Origin: an uncultured Burkholderiaceae bacterium
GTDB taxonomy: Bacteria > Pseudomonadota > Gammaproteobacteria > Burkholderiales > Burkholderiaceae_B
Assembly (NCBI GenBank): GCA_934525625.1
Contig: CAKSZL010000002.1
Location: 248,001 to 312,000 of the forward strand
Length of the DNA stretch: 64,000 nucleotides
Direction of reading: 5' to 3'
In this document: positions 37,254 through 46,382 of the stretch, piece by piece
Position numbering within the stretch: the first letter of the stretch is position 1
How the letters are laid out: every line of letters begins with the position of its first letter
Notes under the pieces: generated by a model
What the model saw: only the letters and a program-made list of their open reading frames with translations
What the model was told of the DNA's origin: nothing
Database searches by the model: none
Program-made: the position numbers and the translations under genes

Positions 37254-38384
37254 ATGACGCAAGCAGTGGGCCTGGTCGGCTGGCGTGGCATGGTGGGTTC
37301 CGTCCTCATGCAGCGCATGCGCGACGAAGGTGACTTCTCCCTATTCGAACCCGTTTTCTTCTCCACCAGCAATGCCGGCGGCGCCGCTCCCTCGTGGGCG
37401 ACGGGAGCCGGCCCCTTGCAGGACGCCTACGACATTCAGGCGCTGAAGAAGCTGCCCATCATCGTGACGGCCCAGGGGGGAGACTACACCAAGCGCGTCT
37501 ACGACAGCCTGCGCCAGGAAGGCTGGGACGGCATCTGGATAGACGCCGCCAGTACCCTGCGCATGAAGGACGACGCCGTCATCGTCCTCGATCCGGTCAA
37601 CCGCAACGTCATCGACACGGCGCTGGCCAAGGGCGTCAAGAACTACACCGGCGGCAACTGCACCGTCAGTTGCATGCTGATGGGCCTGGCCGGCCTGTTC
37701 AAGCAGGATATGGTCGAGTGGATGACCAGCATGACCTACCAGGCGGCCTCCGGCGGCGGCGCGCAGCACATGCGCGAACTGCTCACCCAGTTCGGCCTGC
37801 TCAACCAATCGGTGGCCGGCCTGCTGGAAGACCCCGCCTCGGCCATCCTGGAGATCGACCGCGGCGTGCTGGCCAAGCAGAAAGACGCCGCCTTGCCGCG
37901 CGACCACTTTGGCGTGCCGCTGGCCGGCAACCTGATTCCCTGGATCGACACCGACCTGGGCAACGGCATGTCGCGCGAAGAATGGAAGGGCGGCGCCGAA
38001 ACCAACAAGGTGCTGGGCCGCGGCGAAGGCTTCGGCACGCCCGCCGTGCCGGTGGATGGCCTGTGCGTGCGCATCGGCGCCATGCGCTGCCATAGCCAGG
38101 CGCTTACCATCAAGCTCAAGCGCGACGTGCCGCTGGACGAAATCTCCGGCATCATCCGCGAAGGCTCCAAGTGGGCCAAAGTGGTGCCCAACGAACGCGA
38201 AGCCACCATGCGCGACCTGACGCCAGTGGCGGTTACCGGTACGCTGGACATCCCCGTGGGCCGTATGCGCAAGCTGGCCATGGGCGGCGACTACCTCAGC
38301 GCCTTCACCGTTGGCGATCAATTGCTGTGGGGCGCGGCCGAACCGCTGCGCCGCATGCTGCGCATCGCGCTGGGCGAACTGTGA
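37254..38384 (+). CDS. asd: aspartate-semialdehyde dehydrogenase
   Basis: A 376-residue enzyme with [15 protein letters not shown] at the N-terminus (NADP binding), the active-site cysteine in [10 protein letters not shown], and [12 protein letters not shown]. The GWRGMVGS form is typical of the longer Gram-negative class. It makes aspartate semialdehyde for lysine, threonine and methionine, linking with thrB and dapLF elsewhere in the window. It is 94 bp downstream of leuB. Confidence 0.95.
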   Translation: MTQAVGLVGWRGMVGSVLMQRMRDEGDFSLFEPVFFSTSNAGGAAPSWATGAGPLQDAYDIQALKKLPIIVTAQGGDYTKRVYDSLRQEGWDGIWIDAASTLRMKDDAVIVLDPVNRNVIDTALAKGVKNYTGGNCTVSCMLMGLAGLFKQDMVEWMTSMTYQAASGGGAQHMRELLTQFGLLNQSVAGLLEDPASAILEIDRGVLAKQKDAALPRDHFGVPLAGNLIPWIDTDLGNGMSREEWKGGAETNKVLGRGEGFGTPAVPVDGLCVRIGAMRCHSQALTIKLKRDVPLDEISGIIREGSKWAKVVPNEREATMRDLTPVAVTGTLDIPVGRMRKLAMGGDYLSAFTVGDQLLWGAAEPLRRMLRIALGEL

Positions 38385-38410
38385 TCCAAGGTTTGAACCA
38401 AGGACTCCTT

Positions 38411-40021
38411 ATGCATGCATCACGCCTGACGCCTCGCGCACGTTTCGTCCGTCACACCATGCTGGCCGGCGCATTGCTGGCCGCCTTGGCGGCGGGCGCT
38501 TCGGCCCAGGCGGCGCGCGTGGGCCATGCGCGCATGATGTCGGTGTCCGGCCAGCCCCTTACCGTCGACCTCGCAGTGCGCGAGGTGGCGGCCGGGCAGG
38601 AAACCTTGTCGGTTTCCGCCGCGCCGGCCTCGGCATGGCGCGACGCCGGCCTGACGCCGCCGGTGTCCCTGGACAGCCTGGCTTTCCAGGTCGAACCCGG
38701 CCCGGTGGCGGGCACGCAGCGCATACGGGTGCGTTCCAGCCAGGCTTTCCACGGCGATATCGCCGACCTGTTGCTGGACATCCGCAGCGCCAGCGGGCAG
38801 TTGCGTCATCAGGTCAGCGTGATGGCGCCCGACGCCCGCACGCCGGGCGTGCTGCTGGCGGCCAGCGGAGGACAGGCGGACGTCGGCGGAGCGTCGACCG
38901 GCGCTGCGTCGGCGGCTGGCGGTGCAGGCGCCGCCGCCGGTGCGGCTGGCGGCTCCATCAAGGTCAAGCGCGGCGATACGCTGTTCAGCATCGCGCGCAG
39001 CAACGCCGTGCCGGGCGTTTCGGTCCATCAGATGATGATGGCCTTGCAAGCGGTCAATCCCGATGCCTTCATCAACGGCAACGTCAATCGGCTCAAGGCC
39101 GGCGCAAGCCTGCGCCTGCCCAACGCCGACGAATTGGCGGTGCTGTCCGACGCCGAAGCCAGGCGTCTGTTCCACGAACAAGGTGAAGCCTTCGCCGCTT
39201 ACCGCGACCGCATCGCCGGCATGCGCGGCCAGGCGGCCGGGGCGGATGCGGCCCAGGGCAGCGTGGCGGCGGCGACGCCGTCCGAGGGCGCTGCGGCCAA
39301 TGCGCCGGCGGGCGACCAGCTCATACTTTCCAAGGCGGCCTCCGACGCCAAGGCCGACGACAAGCGGGCGGCCGACAAGAACATCGCCGACAGCCGCGAC
39401 CGCATCGCCCAGCTCGAAGAAAACGTGCAGGCTTTGAACCAGGCCGTGGGACAGGGTTCGGGCGCGCCAGGCGAAGCCAATCAACAAGGCCAGGCTTCGG
39501 GCGGCAATGCCGGCTCGGGCGAGGGCGGCGCGGGTGCGGCCAATGTCACGGGCGGCCAGCCTGGCGGCAGCGGTGCTGGCGGCGCGGGTGGAGCCAATGA
39601 TGCTAATGGCGCCCAAGGCGCTGCTTCGACTGCGGCTGGCGCCGCCGGAGCGGCGAGTGCCGCAAACGCAGCCGGCGGCAATGACGCCGGCGCTGCGCAA
39701 AACGGCATCGGCGTGGCTGCCGGTCAGCCCGGCGGGGGGGCGGCGGCTCGGACAGCGGCTGACCAAGCCAACGGACAAGCGGCGCAAGGCGTCGATCAAT
39801 CAAGATCGTGGTGGCAGGACAATATGTTGGGTATCGTCACGGGCCTGCTGGCCTTGCTGGTGTTGTTGCTCGTCTGGTGGCTGCGCCGGGCCGGCGTGAA
39901 TCGCGGCGACGCCGAACGCGGCGCGCCCATTACCGAAGACATGGTCCGGCAAAAGCTCGAACAGATCGATCTCGACCTGGACGACGACATCTCGCGCCGC
40001 GATGGCGGCAAACCCCTCTAA
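38411..40021 (+). CDS. FimV/TspA-like pilus-assembly/polarity protein
   Basis: A 536-residue protein with a signal peptide (about 1-34), the FimV N-terminal domain (about 35-140), a LysM-like peptidoglycan-binding segment (about 182-235, [16 protein letters not shown]), a coiled stretch near 340-365, a very Gly/Ala/Asn/Gln-rich linker (about 365-465), one membrane helix (about 473-493) and a short acidic cytoplasmic tail. FimV organises type IV pili and polar machinery. This copy is short compared with long FimV proteins and its cytoplasmic part is only about 40 residues. Confidence 0.75.
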   Translation: MHASRLTPRARFVRHTMLAGALLAALAAGASAQAARVGHARMMSVSGQPLTVDLAVREVAAGQETLSVSAAPASAWRDAGLTPPVSLDSLAFQVEPGPVAGTQRIRVRSSQAFHGDIADLLLDIRSASGQLRHQVSVMAPDARTPGVLLAASGGQADVGGASTGAASAAGGAGAAAGAAGGSIKVKRGDTLFSIARSNAVPGVSVHQMMMALQAVNPDAFINGNVNRLKAGASLRLPNADELAVLSDAEARRLFHEQGEAFAAYRDRIAGMRGQAAGADAAQGSVAAATPSEGAAANAPAGDQLILSKAASDAKADDKRAADKNIADSRDRIAQLEENVQALNQAVGQGSGAPGEANQQGQASGGNAGSGEGGAGAANVTGGQPGGSGAGGAGGANDANGAQGAASTAAGAAGAASAANAAGGNDAGAAQNGIGVAAGQPGGGAAARTAADQANGQAAQGVDQSRSWWQDNMLGIVTGLLALLVLLLVWWLRRAGVNRGDAERGAPITEDMVRQKLEQIDLDLDDDISRRDGGKPL

Positions 40022-40025
40022 GACA

Positions 40026-40829
40026 ATGCAGCGCATCGCCTTGGGGCTGGCCTACGACGGCGCCGGCTGGCGAGGCTGGCAAACGCAACCCGGCGGCACC
40101 GGCGTGCAAGACGCGCTGGAAGCCGCGCTCAAGCAGTTTCTGGGGCACGATTGCCCGACTGTCTGCGCGGGCCGTACCGATACCGGCGTGCACGCCTTGT
40201 CGCAAGTGGTGCACCTGGACACCGCCGCCCAGCGTTCGCAGCAATCGTGGGTGCGCGGCCTGAACGCCTTGCTGCCCGGCAGCGTCGCCGTGCAATGGGC
40301 GCAACCCGTTTCCATGGATTTCCACGCGCGCTACGGCGCGCGCTCGCGCACCTATCTGTACGTGGTGCGCCAGGCGCCCGTGCGCTCGCCCTTGCTGCGC
40401 GAACGGGCAGGCTGGGTGTTCCAGCCGCTGGATCTGGCGGCCATGCAGGCGGCCGCATCCGCCTTGCCGGGCGAGCACGACTTCAGCAGCTTCCGGTCGT
40501 CGCAATGCCAGGCGGCCAGCCCGGTGCGCACCATGCTGACGGCCAGCGTATCGCGTCAGGGCGTGTTCTACGTCTTCCGCTTCACCGCCAACGCTTTTCT
40601 GCACCACATGGTGCGCAATCTGGTGGGCGCCTTGCTGTACGTCGGCATGGGCCGCCAGCCGCCCGGCTGGATGGCCGAACTGCTGGCCCAGCGCGACAGG
40701 CGCTTGGCCGCGCCCACGTTCTCGCCCAGCGGCCTGTACCTGGCCGGAGTCGATTACGACCAGGCCCACGGCCTGCCCACGAACGACGTCGAAGCCACCT
40801 GGGCCCAGCACCTGCCGCTGTTTTCCTGA
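40026..40829 (+). CDS. truA: tRNA pseudouridine synthase A
   Basis: A 267-residue TruA with catalytic D52 in [12 protein letters not shown] and the [19 protein letters not shown] and [14 protein letters not shown] motifs. It modifies positions 38-40 in the anticodon stem of tRNA. It starts four bases after the fimV-like stop. Related genomes, as I recall, have trpF next; here a divergently placed RlmN-like gene and TA loci intervene. Confidence 0.95.
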   Translation: MQRIALGLAYDGAGWRGWQTQPGGTGVQDALEAALKQFLGHDCPTVCAGRTDTGVHALSQVVHLDTAAQRSQQSWVRGLNALLPGSVAVQWAQPVSMDFHARYGARSRTYLYVVRQAPVRSPLLRERAGWVFQPLDLAAMQAAASALPGEHDFSSFRSSQCQAASPVRTMLTASVSRQGVFYVFRFTANAFLHHMVRNLVGALLYVGMGRQPPGWMAELLAQRDRRLAAPTFSPSGLYLAGVDYDQAHGLPTNDVEATWAQHLPLFS

Positions 40830-40905
40830 GAGCCTGTTCATGATCCCGTCCGGCGCCGTCCCAAAGCCGGGGCCTTGCAACGCCTTGCCGGGGCAACCGG
40901 CCCGT

Positions 40906-41952
40906 CTACGTTTTGCGCCTGGGCTGGCGATGCAGCTCGACCGTACGCGCAGCGCCCGCGGCACGGGCGCGTAGCTGGCCGCAACCGCCGTCCACGTCTT
41001 GCCCGGCGCTGTTTCTTACTTTGGTCAGCACACCCCGGCCTTGCAGATAAAGGACGATCTCGCGGATGCGCCCGGAATCGGGGCGCTGGTAGTCATCCCC
41101 TTCGAGACTATTGAAAGGGATGACGTTGAGCACGCCGTACTTGCCTTTCAGCAGGCGCGCGATGGCGTCGAGCTCGTCGTCGCCGTCATTGACGCCCTTG
41201 AGCAGCGTCCACTGGTACTGGATCGGGTAGCCGGTGTCGCGAGCGTATTTTTCGCCGAGCGCTATCAGTTCTTCCGGCGCAATTTTCGGCGCGCGCGGCA
41301 GCAGGTGTTCGCGCAGTTCGGCCTTGGTCGTGTGCAGCGACAGCGCCAGAGCGGGCTTCACGCGTTGTTGCGGCAGGGCTTCGAATACGCGCCGGTCGCC
41401 TACGGTGGAGAACACGAGATTCTTGTGGCCGATATTGCCTTCGGTGCCCAACAGGGTTATGGCTTCGAGCACGTTGTCGAGATTGTGCGCCGGTTCGCCC
41501 ATGCCCATGAAGACGACCTTCTTCACCGCGCGCAGACGACGCGCCAGCACCACCTGGGCGAGGATTTCCATGCTCGTGACTTGGCGAATCAGGCCGCTCT
41601 TGCCGGTCATGCAGAAGCGGCAGCCGACCGCGCAGCCGACTTGGGTGGAAACACAGAGCCCGTCACGCGGCAGCAACACGCTTTCCACCATCTGCCCGTC
41701 GGCGAGCTCGACGAGCAGGCGCGAGCCGTCTTTGCCCGCATGTTCCGAACGGATGCGGGCCAGGCCGTCCAATTCCGCCGTCATGGCCGGCACGGCCTCG
41801 CGCAGCGCCAGCGGCAAAAAGTGCTCTGAACGCCGCCGCCGCGTGCCGCGGTCGAGCGCCTGCCCGTTCAGCCACACGCGCATCACCCGCCCGCGATGGA
41901 CGGGCAGGGCGCCGAGGGTGGTGAGACGCTGGTCGAAATCGGAGAAACGCAT
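40906..41952 (-). CDS. RlmN/Cfr-like radical SAM methyltransferase
   Basis: A 348-residue radical SAM protein with the cluster motif C107-AVG-C111-RF-C114, SAM-binding MGMGEP, SLHTTKAELR and the C-terminal GGCGQL. Both cysteines used for methyl transfer in RlmN/Cfr appear conserved: C100 in GLCVSTQVGC and C324 in DVDGGCGQL. The N-terminal region is short and unlike canonical RlmN, which is normally located elsewhere (by hisS). The target RNA is therefore unknown. It may be a paralogue with its own substrate. Confidence 0.75.
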   Translation of the reverse strand: MRFSDFDQRLTTLGALPVHRGRVMRVWLNGQALDRGTRRRRSEHFLPLALREAVPAMTAELDGLARIRSEHAGKDGSRLLVELADGQMVESVLLPRDGLCVSTQVGCAVGCRFCMTGKSGLIRQVTSMEILAQVVLARRLRAVKKVVFMGMGEPAHNLDNVLEAITLLGTEGNIGHKNLVFSTVGDRRVFEALPQQRVKPALALSLHTTKAELREHLLPRAPKIAPEELIALGEKYARDTGYPIQYQWTLLKGVNDGDDELDAIARLLKGKYGVLNVIPFNSLEGDDYQRPDSGRIREIVLYLQGRGVLTKVRNSAGQDVDGGCGQLRARAAGAARTVELHRQPRRKT

Positions 41953-42028
41953 AGGGAGCGGATTGTACTTCTACTTGACCGCCTGGTTCGAGCATGGGCT
42001 CGGCGCCGGCAACTCTGATAAAGACGTA

Positions 42029-42100
42029 CGACAAATCCGTCCATCAGGATATTTTTGCCATATTTTCAAATGCTTGACTGTCTCTTAAGCTGCCTGCTCG
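42029..42100 (+). repeat. 72-bp direct repeat, copy 1
   Basis: This stretch matches 42964-43035 at about 80% without gaps; a 24-bp core, AGGATATTTTTGCCATAT and neighbours, is identical. It lies directly upstream of the HigBA-type pair. The copies bracket that pair, so they may be promoter regions duplicated with a TA module. Confidence 0.7.
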
Positions 42101-42149
42101 ATTTATCTGACATAGATATATCCGTATCGGGTATACTTTGAGAGCCGTG

Positions 42150-42533
42150 ATGGCAAACATACTGAAGCGGAAAGATTTTGCGCGGTGGCAGAGGGGTGAG
42201 AAGTTGCCCGACACCGCCTTATGCAAGGCGGTGGAAGAAATGCAGAATGGTCTGATCGATGCGGATTTGGGCGGCTTTCTCTACAAGAAGAGGGTGGCGC
42301 GTCCCGGCGGCGGAAAAAGCAGCGGCTATCGCACATTGCTGTCGGCACGGACCGGTAGCCGCTATGTCTTCCTGCATGGGTTTTCCAAAAGCGACAAGGC
42401 GGACATTATGTGGGAAGAGAAAAGGGCGCTGCGCTTTGCCGGCCAAGTATTTCTGGAACTATCCGGCGCGGCCTTGGCGAAAGCCTTGCAAAAGGGCGTG
42501 TTGCTGGAGGTGCATTGTGAGCAAGATCATTGA
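42150..42533 (+). CDS. RelE/HigB-type toxin
   Basis: A 127-residue basic protein of the COG4737-like RelE/HigB group (LKRKDFARWQRGEKL, FLYKKRVARPGGGKSSGYRTLL, YVFLHGFSKSDKADI). Such toxins usually cleave mRNA on the ribosome. The ATG has GAGAG upstream and a TATACT box at 42131; an in-frame TTG at 42138 is less likely. The stop overlaps the antitoxin start by 17 bp, and the toxin-first order is that of higBA. Confidence 0.75.
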   Translation: MANILKRKDFARWQRGEKLPDTALCKAVEEMQNGLIDADLGGFLYKKRVARPGGGKSSGYRTLLSARTGSRYVFLHGFSKSDKADIMWEEKRALRFAGQVFLELSGAALAKALQKGVLLEVHCEQDH

Positions 42534-42819
42534 ATCGCTGCGCGGCGACTTGGCCGCGCTCTACGAGGCTGGGGCCATCAGCAAGGTGACGATGCGTGAA
42601 TTCGACGCGATCTGCCCGCCGCCGGTGCGGCAGTTCGATGCCGCGGATATCAAACGCCTGCGCGAAAACTTGAGGTTCAGCCAGCCGGTGTTCGCACTTC
42701 ATCTGCACACGACGGCTTCGACAGTGCGCAAATGGGAGCAAGGCGAGACGCGCCCCACCGGCCCTGCGCTCAAGTTGCTCAACGTCATCGCTGACAAGGG
42801 CTTGCAGGCCATTATTTGA
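42517..42819 (+). CDS. XRE-family antitoxin (HigA/NadS type)
   Basis: A 100-residue protein starting at GTG behind GGAGG. The C-terminal half is an XRE helix-turn-helix (LRENLRFSQPVFALHLHTTASTVRKWEQG). Partner of the preceding toxin; it should bind and neutralise it and repress the promoter. The residues CPPPVRQFDAADIKRLRE in the middle are typical of this antitoxin group. Confidence 0.78.
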   Translation: MSKIIESLRGDLAALYEAGAISKVTMREFDAICPPPVRQFDAADIKRLRENLRFSQPVFALHLHTTASTVRKWEQGETRPTGPALKLLNVIADKGLQAII

Positions 42820-42963
42820 TTCTCCGCATCATTATGGTGTGTGGCTGGGCGGCGCGGCGCACAAGCTCGCAGGGAGGGCAATCGAAGCCACCTGAATCCT
42901 GCCCCTGCTCCTGTTTTTCCGAACCATCCAGGCTTAGCTCCCAAGGCTTTCTTGATACAGGCG

Positions 42964-43035
42964 CGATAAATTCGCCCGCCAGGATATTTTTGCCATATTT
43001 TCAGATAGTTGGGCTTATTTTAAGCTGCCCGTTCG
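42964..43035 (+). repeat. 72-bp direct repeat, copy 2
   Basis: Second copy of the repeat at 42029-42100, again immediately upstream of a TA locus, here the decayed brnTA pair. The two copies are 935 bp apart, exactly enclosing the HigBA-type module. Bases 42820-42963 between the antitoxin and this repeat show nothing else. Confidence 0.7.
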
Positions 43036-43053
43036 TTCTGTTTTTATACAAAT

Positions 43054-43073
43054 ATAACTACAAAAGTAGTTAT
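43054..43073. promoter_or_regulatory. palindromic operator of the brnTA remnant
   Basis: ATAACTACAAAAGTAGTTAT has perfect eight-base arms around AAAA and ends 12 bp before the remnant brnT start. BrnA-type antitoxins repress their own promoter through such inverted repeats, so this is probably the old autoregulatory site. Confidence 0.55.
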
Positions 43074-43085
43074 GAATGGGCTATT

Positions 43086-43326
43086 GTGGAAATCGAGTGG
43101 ATCCTGGCAAGGCGCAGCGGAATCTGCGCAAACACGGCATAGCCTTCAACAATGCCATGTTTGGGTGAAGGCGTCGGAGTTGCCGCCCCGCAAGCGGCAA
43201 ATCACCTTGCGCCTTGATGCGGACGTGATCGACTTCTTCCAGCACACCGGTAAGCGTTACCAGACGCGCATCAATGCCGTGCTGCGCACCTATGTGGAAG
43301 CGCGGAAGAAGGCGCAGCGCGGTTAA
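43086..43326 (+). pseudogene. decayed brnT-brnA toxin-antitoxin pair
   Basis: From the GTG at 43086 the bases encode VEIEW and then, after loss of one base, DPGKAQRNLRKHGIAF, which is the usual start of BrnT toxin. This breaks off at a TGA near 43167. The following frame encodes ELPPRKRQITLRLDADVIDFF and on to ARKKAQRG, the C-terminal DNA-binding part of BrnA antitoxin. So the end of brnT and the start of brnA are deleted and brnT is frameshifted. A fused 84-residue frame from 43072 exists but begins out of the brnT frame; only its BrnA half looks real. Confidence 0.7.
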
Positions 43327-43464
43327 GGCTGTTTGCGCTGCGCCTGCGCGTGTCCGCCCGATGAGGAAACGGAGCAGGGGATTTGTTGGCGCTGTTCACG
43401 TTGGCGCAGCTTAATTGCGTAATAATGTCCCCCATGAATTCACGGCAACCCTAGGAGTTTTTGC

Positions 43465-44139
43465 GTGCGTACCCGAGTCAAGATTTGCGGCCTGACCCGA
43501 GAAGACGATATCCGCGCGGCCTGCGTGCTGGGCGCCGACGCCGTGGGCATGGTGTTTTATCCGCCCAGCCCGCGCCATTTGACGCTGGAGCGCGCGGCCC
43601 GGCTGCGCCGCGAAGTGCCGGTGCTGGTGTCGCTGGTGGCCTTGTTCGTCAACCCTGGCGAAGAAGAAGTGCGGCAAGTGATGGAGCAGGTGCGGCCCGA
43701 CGTGCTGCAGTTCCACGGCGAGGAGCCTGTGGCGTTCTGCGAACAGTTCGGCATACCGTATTTCAAAGCTTTCCGCGTGGGCGGCCCGGGCATGGACACC
43801 GCGCCGGCGTTGGCGCAGGCGTGCAAAGGCTACGGTTCGGCCGCGGCCTGGCTGTTCGACAGCTTCAGCACGGGCTATGGCGGCAGCGGCCTTAGCTTCG
43901 ACGAAGAATTGCTGAACGACGTGCAGGACATCGAGGAGGCGCCGCCGCTCATCATGTCGGGCGGCTTGCAGACCGTGACCGTGGGCGGCGTCATCCGGCA
44001 CGTCCACCCTTATGCGGTAGACGTCTCCAGCGGGGTGGAGGAAAGCAAGGGCGTCAAGTCGGTGGACAAGATCGCGGCCTTCCTGCGCGCCGTGCGCGAA
44101 GCGGATGGAGCGCGTCTTGGCTATGAGCCAAAGTTATAG
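43465..44139 (+). CDS. trpF: phosphoribosylanthranilate isomerase
   Basis: A 224-residue TIM barrel with VKICGLTREDDI (catalytic cysteine), LQFHGEE, LFDSF and the phosphate-binding MSGGLQTV, plus VDVSSGVEESKGVKS. It isomerises phosphoribosylanthranilate in tryptophan synthesis. The start is GTG with TAGGAG upstream. trpB and trpA, which I expect next in related genomes, are absent; a transport/catabolic block follows instead. Confidence 0.95.
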   Translation: MRTRVKICGLTREDDIRAACVLGADAVGMVFYPPSPRHLTLERAARLRREVPVLVSLVALFVNPGEEEVRQVMEQVRPDVLQFHGEEPVAFCEQFGIPYFKAFRVGGPGMDTAPALAQACKGYGSAAAWLFDSFSTGYGGSGLSFDEELLNDVQDIEEAPPLIMSGGLQTVTVGGVIRHVHPYAVDVSSGVEESKGVKSVDKIAAFLRAVREADGARLGYEPKL

Positions 44140-44231
44140 CCGAGTGACCGCGAGCTGCCTTGTTGGCGGTTCGGCACTGTCCCATACTGGTCTTGGCTGC
44201 ACAGACGGCAAGACCGACAAAAGGGGACAAT

Positions 44232-45389
44232 ATGTACGCAAGACTCAAGCCGGCCATACTGGCCGGAACGCTGGCGGCGGCCTTGGCCGCGCCGGTTGGC
44301 GCAGTGCTGGCGCAGGTATCCGTGGGGGTGGTGGTCAGCACGACGGGGCCGGGCGCGGTGCTGGGCATTCCTTACCGCAATGTATTCGAGATACTGCCCA
44401 AGGAAATTGCCGGACAGACGGTGCAATACATCGTCCTGGACGATGCCTCGGACGTCACCGCGGGCGTGCGCAACGCCAAGAAGCTCATAGACGAGAACAA
44501 AGTGGACGTGCTGGTGGGCTCGAACTCCGTGCCCGTGACGCGCGCGCTGATGCAGGTGGCGGCCGAATCCCGCCTGCCTCACATTTCGCTCAGCCCCATC
44601 GACCTGGATGCGGCCGAGCATCCCTGGACGTACAGCGTGCCGCAGCCCATTCCGTTGATGATGGGCGCCGTGCTGGAGCACATGCGGCGCCAGGGCGTGA
44701 AGTCGGTGGGCTACATCGGCTTTGCCGATGCCTGGGGAGAGCAGGTCTACAAGACGCTGCAGCAACAGGACGTGATCAAAGGCCTGGAGGTCACCAGCAA
44801 CGAGCGCTACCAGCGCAATGACGTCAGCGTGACCACCCAGGCGCTCAAGGCGATGAGCGCCAAGCCCGACGCCATCGTCGTGGGCGGCTCGGGCGCGCCG
44901 GGCGCATTGCCGCATATCGCGCTGAGCGAGAAGCACTATGCCGGCACCGTCTACAACACGCACGGCTCGGTCAGCGGCGATTTCATCCGCATCGGCGGCA
45001 AGCACGCCGAAGGCGCGGTGGCGCCGACCGGGCCCTTCCTGTTCGCCGACCAACTGGCGCCGGGCAACCCGATCAAGCCGGTCGCCAGCGCTTATCTGGC
45101 CCAGTATGACCAGGCCTACGGGGCGGCGGCGCGCAGCCCGTTCGCAGGCTATGCCTTCGATACCTACCAGATTCTGCAGGCGGCTTTGCCCAAGGCGCTG
45201 GCTGCGGCCCAGCCGGGCACGCCGGCTTTCCGCCAGGCCCTGCGCGATGCGCTGGAAAGCGACGTCAAGGAAGTCGCGGGTACGCAGGGTATCTACACGA
45301 TGACGCCGCAGGATCACAACGGCCTGGATCAACGCGCGCGCGTGCTGGTGCAGGTGCGCGACGGCAAGTGGAGGATCATGCCTGAGTGA
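44232..45389 (+). CDS. periplasmic substrate-binding protein, branched-chain amino acid type
   Basis: A 385-residue Peripla_BP_6-type protein with a signal peptide (about 1-28, ending near AVLAQ) and the two-lobed binding fold (VGVVVSTTGPGAVLGIPYR, VLVGSNSVPVTRAL, VGGSGAPGALPHIA). No permease or ATPase gene is next to it, so it must use components encoded elsewhere or act in sensing. Position before a LysR gene and a ring-cleavage operon suggests an aromatic or pyridine-acid ligand. It converges on and overlaps the LysR gene by 14 bp. Confidence 0.85.
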   Translation: MYARLKPAILAGTLAAALAAPVGAVLAQVSVGVVVSTTGPGAVLGIPYRNVFEILPKEIAGQTVQYIVLDDASDVTAGVRNAKKLIDENKVDVLVGSNSVPVTRALMQVAAESRLPHISLSPIDLDAAEHPWTYSVPQPIPLMMGAVLEHMRRQGVKSVGYIGFADAWGEQVYKTLQQQDVIKGLEVTSNERYQRNDVSVTTQALKAMSAKPDAIVVGGSGAPGALPHIALSEKHYAGTVYNTHGSVSGDFIRIGGKHAEGAVAPTGPFLFADQLAPGNPIKPVASAYLAQYDQAYGAAARSPFAGYAFDTYQILQAALPKALAAAQPGTPAFRQALRDALESDVKEVAGTQGIYTMTPQDHNGLDQRARVLVQVRDGKWRIMPE

Positions 45390-46305
45390 TGCGGGCGCGG
45401 GCTTCCTGGCGGATCAGCGCCATGAGGTACTCGGCGGCGGGGGGCGGCGTGCGTGAACGCCGCGACACCAGCATGAGCTCGCGCCGCCAGTGCAGCCAGG
45501 ACGGCGCCAGGCGTGCGATGAGCCCCGCCTGCTCTTCCGCGGCGAAGACTTCTTGCGGCAGGAAGCCGATGAAGCCCTGGCGCATGATGAGCGTCTTGGA
45601 GAGCGCGGGGGAGCTGGTTTCCACCCGCGGCTGCGGAGGCGACAGGCCGCGTTGGCGAAAGAGGGCGTCCAGGTGGCCGCGCAGCACGCCTCGTGGCGGC
45701 GCCAGCACCCAGTCGTGCACCGCCAGGCCGGCATCATCGATGGCATTGGTTTTTGCCAAGGGATGGCCGGCGCCGACACAGGCGACGAACAGGCTGCCGC
45801 CCAGAGGTTCGCAGCTAAGGTCGGCGGCCAGGGTTTCGGCGGTCGTGGGAGAGCTGATGATGAAGTCCAGCTCGCTTTGCCGCAGTTGGGGCATGAGGGT
45901 CTGGAACAGGCCTTCGCTGATGCGCAGGTGCAGGCCTGGCCGCTGCTGCAGCGCTTGCTGGATGACGTCGGGCATGAAGCCGTGGTTCAGCGTGGGCGCG
46001 ACGCCGAGGGCGACCGAACCGGTGCGCACGCCGCTCATCTCCTGCAGCAGGCTGCGCGTGGCTTCCAGCTCGCTGAGGATCAGGCTGGCGCGCCGCAGCA
46101 GTATCTGGCCCATGTCGGTGGGGCTGACGCCCCGTGCCGTGCGATCCAGCAGGCGCGCGCCGGCGATGTGTTCGAGCCGGCGCACCGCCTTGCTGAGCGC
46201 CGGCTGCGTGACGCCCAGCTGGATGGCCGCTTGCGCAATACTGCCAAGACGGCAGATTTCGATGAAATACTCGAGGTCGGCGGGCTGGAAGTTGCGTATC
46301 TGCAT
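45376..46305 (-). CDS. LysR-family transcriptional regulator
   Basis: A 309-residue LysR protein: N-terminal helix-turn-helix (CRLGSIAQAAIQLGVTQPALSKAVRRLE) and a periplasmic-binding-protein-like effector domain (GVAPTLNHGFMPDVI and on). It is divergent from the dioxygenase operon with 77 bp between the starts, the usual geometry for a LysR activator of the opposite operon. Effector unknown; a pathway intermediate is likely. Confidence 0.9.
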   Translation of the reverse strand: MQIRNFQPADLEYFIEICRLGSIAQAAIQLGVTQPALSKAVRRLEHIAGARLLDRTARGVSPTDMGQILLRRASLILSELEATRSLLQEMSGVRTGSVALGVAPTLNHGFMPDVIQQALQQRPGLHLRISEGLFQTLMPQLRQSELDFIISSPTTAETLAADLSCEPLGGSLFVACVGAGHPLAKTNAIDDAGLAVHDWVLAPPRGVLRGHLDALFRQRGLSPPQPRVETSSPALSKTLIMRQGFIGFLPQEVFAAEEQAGLIARLAPSWLHWRRELMLVSRRSRTPPPAAEYLMALIRQEARARITQA

Positions 46306-46382
46306 GATGGACGGGAATTTTTCAGAACGATGATACCGCAGGGCATGGCAGTCCGGCGGGCCTTGATGGAACAGAGGTGGAA

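Noticed and set aside
43072-43326. Intact 84-codon gene
   Set aside because: Only the second half resembles BrnA; the first half is brnT sequence in the wrong frame, so the locus is better read as a decayed brnTA pair, though expression of the fused frame is not excluded.
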